The position numbers and the translations under genes were made by a program. DNA of 64,000 nt from Brevibacterium sp. UMB1308A (GTDB lineage: Bacteria > Actinomycetota > Actinomycetes > Actinomycetales > Brevibacteriaceae), in the NCBI RefSeq assembly GCF_030230605.1, contig NZ_JASPDO010000007.1, forward strand, positions 23,168 through 87,167, in the 5' to 3' direction. Each line of letters starts with the position of its first letter. Within the stretch, counting starts at the first letter, position 1. Positions 33,832 through 44,590 of the stretch are shown here, in pieces. The notes under the pieces were generated by a model, which was given only the letters and a program-made list of their open reading frames with translations, did no database searches and was not told the DNA's origin.

Positions 33832-35594
33832 TTCGCGTTCCCGCTGACTTTGGGCACTCGGGCCTTTGCGCCGTCCTTCTTGGACCACGTGATCGTGCCG
33901 TACTGGAACTTTTGAGAAGCGGAGCCATTCTTGGTCACTTCGTCTCCGACTGGGTAGCCCAACGGTCCACGCTCATACTTGTTCTTGGCCCATTCGTCAT
34001 GGATAGCACCATAGGTAGCGTGTGCTCCGGAGCCTTTCGACCAGTGGACTACACCGTTTTCAAAACTCTGGTAGCAGCCGCCATCTGGAAGCCCGCAGAT
34101 TGCGTCGGTGATAGGAAGACCCAGGCGGGACCGTTCCCACCCCATCTTTTTCCACGCGTCGAGAATCGCGCCTTCGATTCGGTAGGTTCCGCGGTCGTTT
34201 GAAACAACTAATCGCGATCCATAGTTGCGTGCCTTCGTGTCGTTGCGGAACTTCAGCGTGACTTCGCCCGAGCTAGGCTTGCCAAGATTGTGCTTGTTGG
34301 CGTATTCGTCAATAGGGTTTCCGTTGGACAAGCGACGGATCTCAGGAATCTGACCGTACAGGCCGTCACCGGGGCAGTCAGTAGAGCCGACGTCGCGGTG
34401 TCCAATCACGCGTGGCACGTTAAACATGGCACCCTTTGGCTTCTTAGCGCCGGGGCCGCCAGCGGACCTGATTTTCATGTTTGAGTTGACGTTCCAGCCC
34501 CATTTCTGTGACTGCCAGCGAATCACGCGGGACAGCGCGTCAACAACTTCCCGAGGTGCGGGTTTGTTGTACGTTCCCATGACGGAAACGCCGAACGTAC
34601 CTTCGTTGACCGCCACCGCGTGTGCGCCTACGGTTGCCTTGTCGAGTCCGCCTGCGCGACCTTCGTAGATCTTGCCAAATCGGTCAATGAGCATGTTGTA
34701 TCCGATGTCGCACCAGCCACGACTCTTCTGGTGGTATGCCTGGATACCGCGCAAAATGCCGGGAACTTCGCCCTGTGAGTACTTGCTTGCACCGTTGGTG
34801 TGGTGAATGACGACACCTTCGTTGCGCTTGGCATGGTCGATGTCGCAACGTGGTCTACTTGCGCCCCACTGGCTTCGGGTCACGTATTCGAGCCCGTCAA
34901 CTTTGGCGACGTTGTTGGCTTCGAATGCACCATTTGCCGCCTGTGCGTTGTACGTGGTGTTGGTCGCCGAGGTCGCCCCCAGTTCGCCAGGGTCGGCGGG
35001 TTGGTCTGGGGTGTCGCTACCAGTGTCGTGGAGCGGGCGGTCAATCGCGTGACCGGCTATGATGTCGTCCGCTTGAGTCCGTTCAGTTACCGAGACTGAA
35101 ACCTTGACGGGGCCGTCAGACTTCACCTGTACCACTTCGTATGGAGCTACGACGACAGCGTCGGTGGACTCGTTGTGTTCGTCGGAGTTGGGGTCACGGC
35201 CTTCGTCGCTGACAGGCATCTGTTCCCATTCGCCCCAGTTTTCACCTTGGGCGTGGCGAGTGCGGTACTGCACATTGCGTTCGCCTTCGCCTTCCCAGGT
35301 CACGCCCATGACGGTAATCAGGCGAGAGTTGTTCTTTTGGGAGTTAGCTTTTGTGGTGTTGATCGTCTGCTGTGCGCCATCGACATTCTGTTGTGTGGTG
35401 GTGACTGGCGCGTTTTGATCGCTCATTTTGGCAGATGACTGGGAGTGAGCGTCATAAGCGCTCGGGTTTGTCCGGATTTGAGTCTGGAACGGTTCAGCGC
35501 CAGGGTCAAACGGGAGTGCGCTATGCGTGGTCGCAGGCGCAAGCGAAGCAACTGCAGCTGACAGAGCAACTGCTGACACAAAGAAACGTTTCAT
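33828..35594 (-). CDS. Secreted PGRP-type N-acetylmuramoyl-L-alanine amidase with LGFP repeats
   Basis: 588 residues. Signal peptide MKRFFVSAVALSAAVASLAPA; a middle Ser/Thr/Asn-rich region; then an amidase-2/PGRP domain from about residue 230 (RSQWGASRPRCD, VVIHHTNGAS with the Zn His, WCDIGYNMLIDRFGKIYEGRAGG, GHRDVGSTDCPGD with the later ligands). Two LGFP repeats occupy the C-terminus (MGWERSRLGLPITDAICG and NKYERGPLGYPVGDE). LGFP modules anchor proteins to the mycolate or arabinogalactan-type wall. It hydrolyses the peptide stem from muramic acid. Divergent from an NlpC/P60 gene. Confidence 0.9.
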   Translation of the reverse strand: MKRFFVSAVALSAAVASLAPATTHSALPFDPGAEPFQTQIRTNPSAYDAHSQSSAKMSDQNAPVTTTQQNVDGAQQTINTTKANSQKNNSRLITVMGVTWEGEGERNVQYRTRHAQGENWGEWEQMPVSDEGRDPNSDEHNESTDAVVVAPYEVVQVKSDGPVKVSVSVTERTQADDIIAGHAIDRPLHDTGSDTPDQPADPGELGATSATNTTYNAQAANGAFEANNVAKVDGLEYVTRSQWGASRPRCDIDHAKRNEGVVIHHTNGASKYSQGEVPGILRGIQAYHQKSRGWCDIGYNMLIDRFGKIYEGRAGGLDKATVGAHAVAVNEGTFGVSVMGTYNKPAPREVVDALSRVIRWQSQKWGWNVNSNMKIRSAGGPGAKKPKGAMFNVPRVIGHRDVGSTDCPGDGLYGQIPEIRRLSNGNPIDEYANKHNLGKPSSGEVTLKFRNDTKARNYGSRLVVSNDRGTYRIEGAILDAWKKMGWERSRLGLPITDAICGLPDGGCYQSFENGVVHWSKGSGAHATYGAIHDEWAKNKYERGPLGYPVGDEVTKNGSASQKFQYGTITWSKKDGAKARVPKVSGNAK

Positions 35595-35756
35595 CAGGGG
35601 TCCTTACATAGGGGAAGACGGGACCATCGGAGAACACGATACGGGTTAAACCTGGAGAACTGTCAACGACTCGCCGGAGCGTGTCTATCTCGTCATCGTT
35701 TTAGCTCGCTAGACTTGTGTACAAAATGTCCGTCTTCCCCTAGCAAGGACAGTGTG

Positions 35757-36938
35757 ATGAAAACTTTTGCCACCTCGGCGATTCTCGCCGCAACGCTGGT
35801 TGCAGGAACAGTAACGCCAGCATTTGCCACGGAACCTACCAACCACGTTTATTTGCTCACGGGAAATGTCCGTGACCACAACGTGCAAGAAGCGAAACCT
35901 CGCAAACACAAAGAACCAGCACCAGTGGTGAAAGAGCCGAATCTGTCGGAGCCAAAAACTCAGGCGCCTGCGCCAATGCCTAAAGCTCCGGTTGTTGCTC
36001 GTCACGGTGACGTGCGTAAGGGTGACACAGCATATGTTGTGGTTTCAGCCGCGACATTGTGGAAGTCGCCCTCATCCCCGCGTAAACAGGATGCACCGGC
36101 TTTGCAGAATCCAGCGAAAATGGATGAATGGAATCACGGGCTGACCGACCGCAAGGGGTTGACCGGACGCACAGAAACGCAAGCGATCTACGGTGATGCG
36201 GTGTACGTGTGGGATGTGCGTAGCGAATGGGCTCGCGTAGGTGTGACCACCGAACCAGCGCCTGGCAAACCTCGCGGATATGAAGCGTGGGTGCCTAAGC
36301 GACAGCTTGCGAAGAGTCCCGCTTTTGGGGATGCGAGCAAGAAACTGACGCATGTGGTTTCGGTGAAGAAATCACGGGCGTATGTGGAAGCTGAACCCAC
36401 CAAAACCACGGGTCGCACGCGGATCGAAGTGCCTTTCAACACGCGACTTCCGATTACTAACACGCGCGATGGAAAGGCCCGCGTAGCACTGCCGGACAAC
36501 CGGTTCGGATGGATCTCCTTTAATGACGTTGAGCGGTTTGACCAGCGCGAGAACCTTCCAAAGCCCAAGTCGTCACAGCTGGTGGAGACGGGACGCCAGT
36601 TCTTGGGGTTGAAGTACACGTGGGGTGGAACGTCATCCTACGGCTTTGACTGCTCAGGCTTCACCTATTCGATCTACCGGGCACACGGCATTACGATTCC
36701 GCGTGACTCAGGGCCACAGTCGAAGATGGGGCGCACGGTTTCCCAGCGCGATATGCAACCGGGTGACTTGATTTTCTTCGCTTCCAAGCGCGGTAAGGGA
36801 AGCGTGTACCACGTGGGTATGTACATCGGTCACGGGAAGATGATCCACGCGCCTAATGCTTCACGGTCAGTTGAGATCGTGAACTGGAAGTCATGGGGCG
36901 GAGCGCGTGACTTCGCAGGTGTGAAACGTTACGTGTGA
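35757..36938 (+). CDS. Secreted NlpC/P60 endopeptidase with SH3-like domains
   Basis: 393 residues from ATG 35757 (AAGGA nine bases upstream). Signal peptide MKTFATSAILAATLVAGTVTPAFA; a Pro/Lys-rich linker (residues about 45-80); two SH3-like segments (about 83-185 and 200-270); then the NlpC/P60 domain with catalytic Cys in SSYGFDCSGFTYSIY and His in YHVGMYIGHGKMIHAP. Likely cleaves D-Glu-diaminopimelate bonds in peptidoglycan. Divergent from the PGRP amidase and overlapping the DAGK-like gene by four bases. Confidence 0.9.
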   Translation: MKTFATSAILAATLVAGTVTPAFATEPTNHVYLLTGNVRDHNVQEAKPRKHKEPAPVVKEPNLSEPKTQAPAPMPKAPVVARHGDVRKGDTAYVVVSAATLWKSPSSPRKQDAPALQNPAKMDEWNHGLTDRKGLTGRTETQAIYGDAVYVWDVRSEWARVGVTTEPAPGKPRGYEAWVPKRQLAKSPAFGDASKKLTHVVSVKKSRAYVEAEPTKTTGRTRIEVPFNTRLPITNTRDGKARVALPDNRFGWISFNDVERFDQRENLPKPKSSQLVETGRQFLGLKYTWGGTSSYGFDCSGFTYSIYRAHGITIPRDSGPQSKMGRTVSQRDMQPGDLIFFASKRGKGSVYHVGMYIGHGKMIHAPNASRSVEIVNWKSWGGARDFAGVKRYV

Positions 36939-37756
36939 TAGGGGTTGTGGCGCACCCCGCGCGCCGGGGTACGCGCCAGGTTGTTGAGCGGTTGCGTGCT
37001 GCTTCCAGCTCGGTTGCCACCACCTCGGCCGAGGTCTTTGTCACCTACACCACGCCCGCTCACCCGGGTGGGGAACAGGCGGCACGGCTCTTAGACGCTG
37101 GGGCTCAGCGGCTTGTTGTGGTGGGCGGCGATGGAACCGTTGCACAATGCGCGCATGCCTTGCTTGAGTGGATCGATGAGCGTCAGCCGGCTGACCCGCC
37201 GCGCCTCATTCCTTTTCCGGTGGGTACTGCGAACCTGTTTTGGCGAAACCTCGTGGCAACGTTTCCGACCGGCCCAGCCGATGTAGATGTGGCACGTGTG
37301 ACGCTTTATCCCAGTGGCTCTACCACCACCAGTTTGGTGGCTGTGGGAGTGGGAAACTCAGTGCGAGCCATCCAACGCACACCTGCCCAGAAGCACTGGT
37401 GGTCGTACATCCTGGCGGGCGTTCGCCTGTGGTCGTGGACAGGCAACCCGTGGACGCAAGAAGTGGGGAACATCGCTGGCGTGCCTCACCGCGTGCGGAT
37501 TTTTGACTCGCGTCTAGACTCCGGCTCCCTGTGCCACACGGTTTTCTCTCCCACAACGCTTGCTGACTGGGTCTGTGCCGGCGCCTGGGCTTTGGGAGCT
37601 GGCCGGGAGCCTACTGCCATTCGCACCCATGTGGGGGAGTCCTTTGACCTGGACGCACCGCACGGCCTCCATGTTGACGGTGAGGTCTACACCAAGGTGC
37701 GGGGCGCGCGGGTGCAGGTACGACCTCGGGCGTTACCTGTCTTCATCCCAGCATGA
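36935..37756 (+). CDS. Diacylglycerol/lipid kinase-like protein (DAGK catalytic domain)
   Basis: 273 residues; start GTG 36935 overlaps the NlpC/P60 stop. Nucleotide-binding motif VVVGGDGTVAQCAHAL (about residues 62-77) and IPFPVGTANLFWRNL match the DAGK catalytic domain, though the loop TANLF replaces the usual TGNDFAR. A regular C-terminal beta sandwich follows. Phosphorylates diacylglycerol or sphingoid-type lipids by family. Its last 14 bases overlap the convergent zupT-like gene. Coupling to a wall hydrolase suggests envelope maintenance. Confidence 0.82.
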   Translation: MIGVVAHPARRGTRQVVERLRAASSSVATTSAEVFVTYTTPAHPGGEQAARLLDAGAQRLVVVGGDGTVAQCAHALLEWIDERQPADPPRLIPFPVGTANLFWRNLVATFPTGPADVDVARVTLYPSGSTTTSLVAVGVGNSVRAIQRTPAQKHWWSYILAGVRLWSWTGNPWTQEVGNIAGVPHRVRIFDSRLDSGSLCHTVFSPTTLADWVCAGAWALGAGREPTAIRTHVGESFDLDAPHGLHVDGEVYTKVRGARVQVRPRALPVFIPA

Positions 37757-38501
37757 GCAGGGACAGCGCCATGACTGCCATCCCCGCAAACAAGCCGAAC
37801 AGCGGCGCCCGGGGATGTCCTTGGTTGTGGGCGGCTGGGAGAAGCTGGCTGAACGAAATGTAGACCATGATTCCACCCACCGCGGCGAACACGATTCCGA
37901 AAATGGTGGGGGTCATGAACGGTGCGAGGATCAGGTATCCCAGAACCGCACCGGCTGGTTCTGCGAGTCCGGACAGTAGAGCCCAACGAAACGCCTTGGC
38001 TGCTGATCCTGTCGCGTGAAGGATAGGGACGGCTACTGCGAGACCTTCGGGAATGTTGTGGATTGCAATTGCAACGACGATCGGGATAGCCAGCGTGTGA
38101 TCCGTGAGCGCGGTGAGGAACGTTGCGAAGCCTTCGGGGAAGTTATGGAGCGCAATCGCAATGGCCGTGAAAACGCCCATGCGGAGCAAACGCACGTCCG
38201 AGGTGGTGGTTGTGGTAGGGCTGATTTGGTCCGGGACCAAAGCGTCGATTGCGGCTGCAAAAGCGATTCCGCCAAATAGGGCACCCACCGCGATCCACGG
38301 TGCGACCTGGGTTTCAATTGATTCGATCGCTTGGGGCAGGATTTCTACGAGCGACACGTAAATCATGACCCCGGCGGAAAATCCGAGGGCGCCTGAGAAG
38401 AAGCGCTTAGAACGCGCCAGGTTTGTTATTGCTAGCAAGGCCCCCAAGCCGGTGGCAAGACCCGCGGCCATGCTCATGAGAAACGGTACGACGAACTCCA
38501 T
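37743..38501 (-). CDS. zupT: ZIP-family zinc transporter (ZupT-like)
   Basis: 252 residues, eight helices. Metal-site motifs HNFPEGFATF and HNIPEGLAVAVP lie in helices 4 and 5, as in ZupT, and a variable acid/Thr-rich loop (SPTTTTTSD) between helices 3 and 4. Imports Zn2+ and other divalent cations. Start ATG 38501; upstream in-frame codons are out of family. Confidence 0.9.
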   Translation of the reverse strand: MEFVVPFLMSMAAGLATGLGALLAITNLARSKRFFSGALGFSAGVMIYVSLVEILPQAIESIETQVAPWIAVGALFGGIAFAAAIDALVPDQISPTTTTTSDVRLLRMGVFTAIAIALHNFPEGFATFLTALTDHTLAIPIVVAIAIHNIPEGLAVAVPILHATGSAAKAFRWALLSGLAEPAGAVLGYLILAPFMTPTIFGIVFAAVGGIMVYISFSQLLPAAHNQGHPRAPLFGLFAGMAVMALSLLMLG

Positions 38502-38607
38502 GACATAGGTTCTATACCGGCATGTTATGGGGGCACAACTCAATATGTACGCACTTAAGCAAGTGTGCAAACCAAGGTGGGTTTGTGCTTGTGTCTATCT
38601 ACACGTT

Positions 38608-38973
38608 TCAGCCGCGGAACTGGGGCGGGACGAACAGCTCTTCTTGGGGGATGACGCGACCGGTTGTGCTGTCGATGATGCTCATGCCTTTTTCGTGGCG
38701 GAGCAATTCCAGATCGGACCCTACTGGCATGTCCCAAATTCCAATCAGGGCTGGTTCGATAGCGCACAGCTCATTGAAGTCAGCGATCTGCCAGTTCGAA
38801 GGGTCGTTCAGGTAATCAGATGTATCGATATCGCTGAGAATCTGCCACCCGTTATCAGCCGGTGCGTGAGATTTTCCACGCACCATCCACCGCACTTTGC
38901 CTTCCCCAGACAGGACGTTCTTTGAAACCGCGCACGCTCCAGCGTTGGGAATGAACTCAACGTACTTGCTCAT
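38608..38973 (-). CDS. DUF2185 (Imm33-like) protein
   Basis: 121 residues. SKNVLSGEGKVRWMVRGKSHAPADNGWQILS and SDYLNDPSNWQIADFNELCAIEPALIGI match the DUF2185 pattern of Firmicutes and actinobacteria, which has been classed among immunity-like (Imm33) domains of polymorphic toxin systems. No toxin gene is next to it, so a housekeeping role is as likely. GGAG precedes the ATG by seven bases. It sits after a strong hairpin downstream of lapA. Confidence 0.75.
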   Translation of the reverse strand: MSKYVEFIPNAGACAVSKNVLSGEGKVRWMVRGKSHAPADNGWQILSDIDTSDYLNDPSNWQIADFNELCAIEPALIGIWDMPVGSDLELLRHEKGMSIIDSTTGRVIPQEELFVPPQFRG

Positions 38974-39000
38974 GGTGTACTCCAGACTGTGTGAGGGCGA

Positions 39001-39028
39001 ACCGGGCCCCTCACAAGAGGGGCCCGGT
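39001..39028. other. GC-rich 12-base-pair stem-loop
   Basis: ACCGGGCCCCTC - ACAA - GAGGGGCCCGGT, perfect stem with a 4-base loop, between lapA and the DUF2185 gene (both minus). No T run follows on either strand, so it may be a factor-independent terminator of reduced efficiency, a pause site or an mRNA 3' stabiliser. Confidence 0.75.
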
Positions 39029-39043
39029 CACGGAGGAAGTGAT

Positions 39044-39469
39044 CTATGAACGCTTCTGAGCTCTCTTGAGCCTGCGCCCAAGTAAGACGATGCGCACCGT
39101 TCCAACGATTGCTGCAATCAAAATTCCAGCGATCGCAGCAAGAAGGAGCGCAACTCCCAGCGGCATGGAGAACGACCAAGCGAAGTAACTAATATCTACT
39201 GGCTGGTTGTTCTGCATCACGAACACCAAGAGCAACACCAGGATCAACGCGCCCAGGATCAACGCGGCCCATACGAACGCGGACACGCCTGACTTTTCCT
39301 GCTTTGTGGACTGTGCCGGCGTGTCGTATACCGGCTCGTCGATCTGAGGTGCTTCCGGTGCTTGTGCGCTGTCCTCCGCCGGCGCAGAGCCGTTTGGCAC
39401 CTGGGGTCCAGATCCAAAGGACCCGGGCCCAGACCCAAACGAAGGAGGCGTTGCCTGAGGGTTACTCAT
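39044..39469 (-). CDS. lapA: LapA-domain (DUF1049) membrane protein
   Basis: 141 residues. A Pro/Gly/Ser-rich acidic N-terminus (with a duplicated SFGSGPG/SFGSGPQ heptad), then two membrane helices around residues 64-84 and 98-120, with VMQNNQPVDISYFAW between them, and the basic end RRLKRAQKRS. This is the LapA/DUF1049 pattern; E. coli LapA assists lipopolysaccharide assembly, but in Gram-positive bacteria the role is unknown. Co-oriented after icd (8-base gap). Confidence 0.83.
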   Translation of the reverse strand: MSNPQATPPSFGSGPGSFGSGPQVPNGSAPAEDSAQAPEAPQIDEPVYDTPAQSTKQEKSGVSAFVWAALILGALILVLLLVFVMQNNQPVDISYFAWSFSMPLGVALLLAAIAGILIAAIVGTVRIVLLGRRLKRAQKRS

Positions 39470-39477
39470 ACTTTCAC

Positions 39478-41727
<2,250 letters not shown>

Positions 41728-41780
41728 TCAGTCTATCCATTCGGTACGCGGTAGCATGAACCGGGGAAGGAAGGTCCGAC

Positions 41781-42410
41781 GTGGCAAAACTTTATTTTCG
41801 CTATGGTGCGATGAACTCGGGAAAGTCGACCGCGCTTTTACAGGCTGCTTATAACTATGAAGAACGCGGGCAGCGAGTTCTGTTAGCGAAGCCAGCGATT
41901 GATACAAAAGGCAATACGCAGATCGTGTCTCGCTTGGGTGTGACCCGCACCGTAGACTTCCTCATTGATCCCACTGACACCGTCGAAGATGTCTTTGACG
42001 ACGTCGCAGGTTATGTCGATCGTTCAGCGCTGATAGAAACTCTCAACTTTTCCACCGACCCCGTCGCGTGTCTTCTCATCGATGAAGCCCAGTTCCTGAC
42101 TAACGAACAAGTCGACGGGCTCATGCGGATTGCCGTGTACCGGAATGTTCCGGTGATGTGTTACGGCATTCGCACCGACTTCCGAACACGCGCCTTCCCT
42201 GGATCAGCGCGGCTACTAGAAATCGCGCACAGCCTGGAAGAACTGAAAACGATTTGTCGGTGCGGGCGCAAAGCCATGTTCAACGGCCGCAAAGTTGATG
42301 GGAACTATGTGTTTGACGGGGACCAAGTCGCTATCGACGGGATGAGCGTGACATATGAGTCACTGTGTCCTGCGTGCTACTTAAAAGAAAGCGGCGGGGT
42401 ACTGCAATAG
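41781..42410 (+). CDS. tdk: Thymidine kinase
   Basis: 209 residues. P-loop GAMNSGKST, lid segment, catalytic Glu in LLIDEAQFLTN, and the zinc lasso (CRCGRKAMFNGR and CPACYL). Type II thymidine kinase, salvages thymidine to dTMP. Start GTG 41781 with GGAAGG shortly upstream. The stop codon is inside a perfect 14-base tandem duplication. Confidence 0.94.
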   Translation: MAKLYFRYGAMNSGKSTALLQAAYNYEERGQRVLLAKPAIDTKGNTQIVSRLGVTRTVDFLIDPTDTVEDVFDDVAGYVDRSALIETLNFSTDPVACLLIDEAQFLTNEQVDGLMRIAVYRNVPVMCYGIRTDFRTRAFPGSARLLEIAHSLEELKTICRCGRKAMFNGRKVDGNYVFDGDQVAIDGMSVTYESLCPACYLKESGGVLQ

Positions 42411-42423
42411 GGGTACTGCAATA
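42396..42423. repeat. 14-base perfect tandem duplication across the tdk stop codon
   Basis: GGGGTACTGCAATA is repeated exactly, 42396-42409 and 42410-42423. The TAG stop of thymidine kinase is made by the junction (42408-42410), so a single-copy allele would read on into a slightly different tail. Confidence 0.9.
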
Positions 42424-42467
42424 ACGCGCGCCACACATAGGATTGGAATAACAGGAAAGGAGCATAC

Positions 42468-43253
42468 GTGAAACCGCTTGCCTATCGAATTCTGAATGCA
42501 ACCGATTCCGATCTTCCCCTTCTCATTCTTGGTACACCTCTTGGAACAGCTTCCACCGTATGGGCTTCAGTGGGTTACCGCCTGGTGGAGCACTTCCGTG
42601 TGGTCATTACTGAACTACCCGGACACGGCCTTGACGCTACAAACGCTCCTGAAGACGGCGAAGCAACTAACCTCACTGTCGACCAGATCGCGCAACGTAC
42701 CGTCGCTGTCGCCGACTCTTTAGACGCCCAAAAATTCTTCTACGCCGGATGCTCAATCTCTGGGGGAGTAGCCCAGGTTCTGGCACTCGACCACGCTGAC
42801 CGTGTCGAACGTGTTGCAGCGGTGTGCACAGCTCCAAAGTTTGGGGACCCTGAAACCTGGCACGACCGCATCGCAACAGTGCGCGAAGACGGCACTCGCT
42901 CCCTCCTCCCGGACACCGCCGACAGGTGGTTCGCAGCCGGTTTCCTCGACGATGACATCGCGGCCGGCCACATGGTCCTCGAAGACATGGCAACCACCTC
43001 GGACCAGGCCTACATCGCTTGCTGCGCGGCCCTGGCCACATACGACATCACTGACCGCGTGAGCAACATTGACATTCCCATCCTGTACATGGCTGGGGCG
43101 CAGGACTTTGGCAACGACCCGGACTCTATGCGCGAACTTTCACGCCAAACCCCTCACGGCACGTTCGCAGTCATTCCAGACTCAGCCCACATCGTCATGG
43201 TCGAACACCCGGAACTCGTTGCCGATCACTTAGCGTCGTTCATGGTGTCCTGA
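42468..43253 (+). CDS. Alpha/beta-hydrolase (enol-lactonase-like)
   Basis: 261 residues. LLILGTPLGTASTVWASVGYRL opening, nucleophile FYAGCSISGGVAQVLALDH (GCSISG), and the C-terminal AHIVMVEHPELV with the catalytic His. Resembles 3-oxoadipate enol-lactonases (PcaD) in pattern, but pca genes are absent here, so the substrate is unknown. AAAGGAG precedes the start. The last 28 bases overlap the convergent SMR gene. Confidence 0.78.
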   Translation: MKPLAYRILNATDSDLPLLILGTPLGTASTVWASVGYRLVEHFRVVITELPGHGLDATNAPEDGEATNLTVDQIAQRTVAVADSLDAQKFFYAGCSISGGVAQVLALDHADRVERVAAVCTAPKFGDPETWHDRIATVREDGTRSLLPDTADRWFAAGFLDDDIAAGHMVLEDMATTSDQAYIACCAALATYDITDRVSNIDIPILYMAGAQDFGNDPDSMRELSRQTPHGTFAVIPDSAHIVMVEHPELVADHLASFMVS

Positions 43254-43579
43254 GCGATTTCCCCAGAAGGTTTCGACGAGCGCGTAGCCAACTGCAAGCC
43301 CACAACACCGGCGATGATGGCCACCAGGCACACAATTGTTCCGAGGCCAAAGGGCTCACCTCGCAGTGCTGCCCATACCGCAGTGGTTGCCGCTCCAACC
43401 CCTGACCACACTGCATACGATGTCCCCATGGGAATCGTGCGCATGGCGTAGCTCAAACCGCCAAGCGACAAGCACAGTCCAATGACAAACCACACCGGGG
43501 CATAAGGCAGATCACCGGCAAGTGCGTGCGCCCACACCGCTTCAAGCGCGCCACTCATCAAAAGGATGAGCCAATTCAT
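43226..43579 (-). CDS. SMR-family transporter, second subunit
   Basis: 117 residues, four helices. The essential SMR Glu is in SGALEAVWAHAL (residue 13), followed by LSYAMRTIPMGTSYAVWSGVGAA and the helix-4 GVVGLQLAT. Pairs with the preceding SMR gene, whose TGA overlaps this ATG (ATGA); two-component SMR pumps (EbrAB, YkkCD type) work as heterodimers. Substrates may be quaternary cations or guanidinium; sequence does not decide. Confidence 0.88.
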   Translation of the reverse strand: MNWLILLMSGALEAVWAHALAGDLPYAPVWFVIGLCLSLGGLSYAMRTIPMGTSYAVWSGVGAATTAVWAALRGEPFGLGTIVCLVAIIAGVVGLQLATRSSKPSGEIAQDTMNDAK

Positions 43580-43887
43580 GCCATCACCTGTAGCCCCACC
43601 ACGCCGGCTACCACAAGAAACACGCACACCAACCGGAGCGCTGTGGGTTTTTCGTGGCCGCGTATAAATGACACCACAACGGTGGTGACAGCTCCAGCGC
43701 CAATCCACACCGCGTACCCCACACCTACGGGGATTGTGCGTAAAGCCAGCGCAAGGCCACCCATCGACACGACGCCTCCGATTACAAAAATCACAGCTCG
43801 AAGCCACAGTTTCATAGAACGGGCCGCCAGGGCGTATGCCCACAGAACCTCAAACATTCCAGAAACAACAAGAATTACCCACGCCAG
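43576..43887 (-). CDS. SMR-family transporter, first subunit (apparent CTG start)
   Basis: The SMR fold requires a complete first helix containing Glu (AWVILVVSGMFEVLWAYAL). The first ATG in frame is 43857, which would cut that helix just two residues before the Glu. In-frame codons between an upstream TAA and this ATG contain no ATG, GTG or TTG; the only plausible start is CTG 43887, with GGAGGG seven bases upstream. That gives 103 residues, the usual length. Helices 2-4 are normal (LALALRTIPVGVGYAVWIGAG, VAGVVGLQV). First gene of the two-gene SMR unit. Confidence 0.78.
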   Translation of the reverse strand: MAWVILVVSGMFEVLWAYALAARSMKLWLRAVIFVIGGVVSMGGLALALRTIPVGVGYAVWIGAGAVTTVVVSFIRGHEKPTALRLVCVFLVVAGVVGLQVMA

Positions 43888-43948
43888 GCTGAATCCCTCC
43901 CTCGAACAAGATTAGGGTTGAGAGTGAACGTTTTACAAAGGAGGACGT

Positions 43949-44590
43949 ATGGAAACGCTCGAACTCAACGACGTTACTATTCGTTGGATTTCCGTGTCAG
44001 ACATGGAAAACAACGTCTATCTCATCACGTCGAAGAAAACAGACAAGCAGGTGCTCATCGACGCTGCAAATGACACAGCGCAGATCGAAAAGTTCGTGAA
44101 AGAACACGGGAACGGCAAAGTCGAGGCTGTTCTCACTACGCACAGTCACCCGGACCACGTGCAGTCCCTCGCTGAGATCGCACGCACTTTTGACGCCCGC
44201 ACGCTTGCTGGACTGTACGACGTGTCTGCAATCGAAGAACAGACCGGTATCGAAATCGACGAACAACTTGCCAACGACGACATGATCGAGTTCGACGGCT
44301 TCCGGTTGCGCGCGGTTCACCTTAAAGGCCACACCCCAGGGTCAATCGCCTACATTCTGCGTGACTATCCAGGTGAACAGCGCTTCATCTTCAGCGGTGA
44401 CTCGTTGTTCCCCGGGGGCCCTGGCAAAACCACCAGCCCAGAGGACTTCACGCAGCTGATGAACGACCTCGAAACCCGCATCTTTGGACCCTTTGCCGAT
44501 GACACGGTCGTTCTTCCAGGGCACGGCGCTCGCACTGAACTTGGTGCAGAGCGTCCGCACCTGGATGAGTGGCATCAGCGCGGATGGTGA
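43949..44590 (+). CDS. Metallo-beta-lactamase-fold hydrolase (glyoxalase II-like)
   Basis: 213 residues. Metal-binding motifs TTHSHPDHV, HLKGHTPGS, FSGDSLFPGGPG and LPGHGARTELG occur in order. The motif THSHPDH, with the usual second motif-1 histidine replaced at one place (HxHxDH kept), suggests a dinuclear enzyme such as hydroxyacylglutathione or mycothiol-thioester hydrolase; since this organism has MshB, the thiol cofactor would be mycothiol. Starts ATG 43949 after AAAGGAGG. Confidence 0.85.
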   Translation: METLELNDVTIRWISVSDMENNVYLITSKKTDKQVLIDAANDTAQIEKFVKEHGNGKVEAVLTTHSHPDHVQSLAEIARTFDARTLAGLYDVSAIEEQTGIEIDEQLANDDMIEFDGFRLRAVHLKGHTPGSIAYILRDYPGEQRFIFSGDSLFPGGPGKTTSPEDFTQLMNDLETRIFGPFADDTVVLPGHGARTELGAERPHLDEWHQRGW

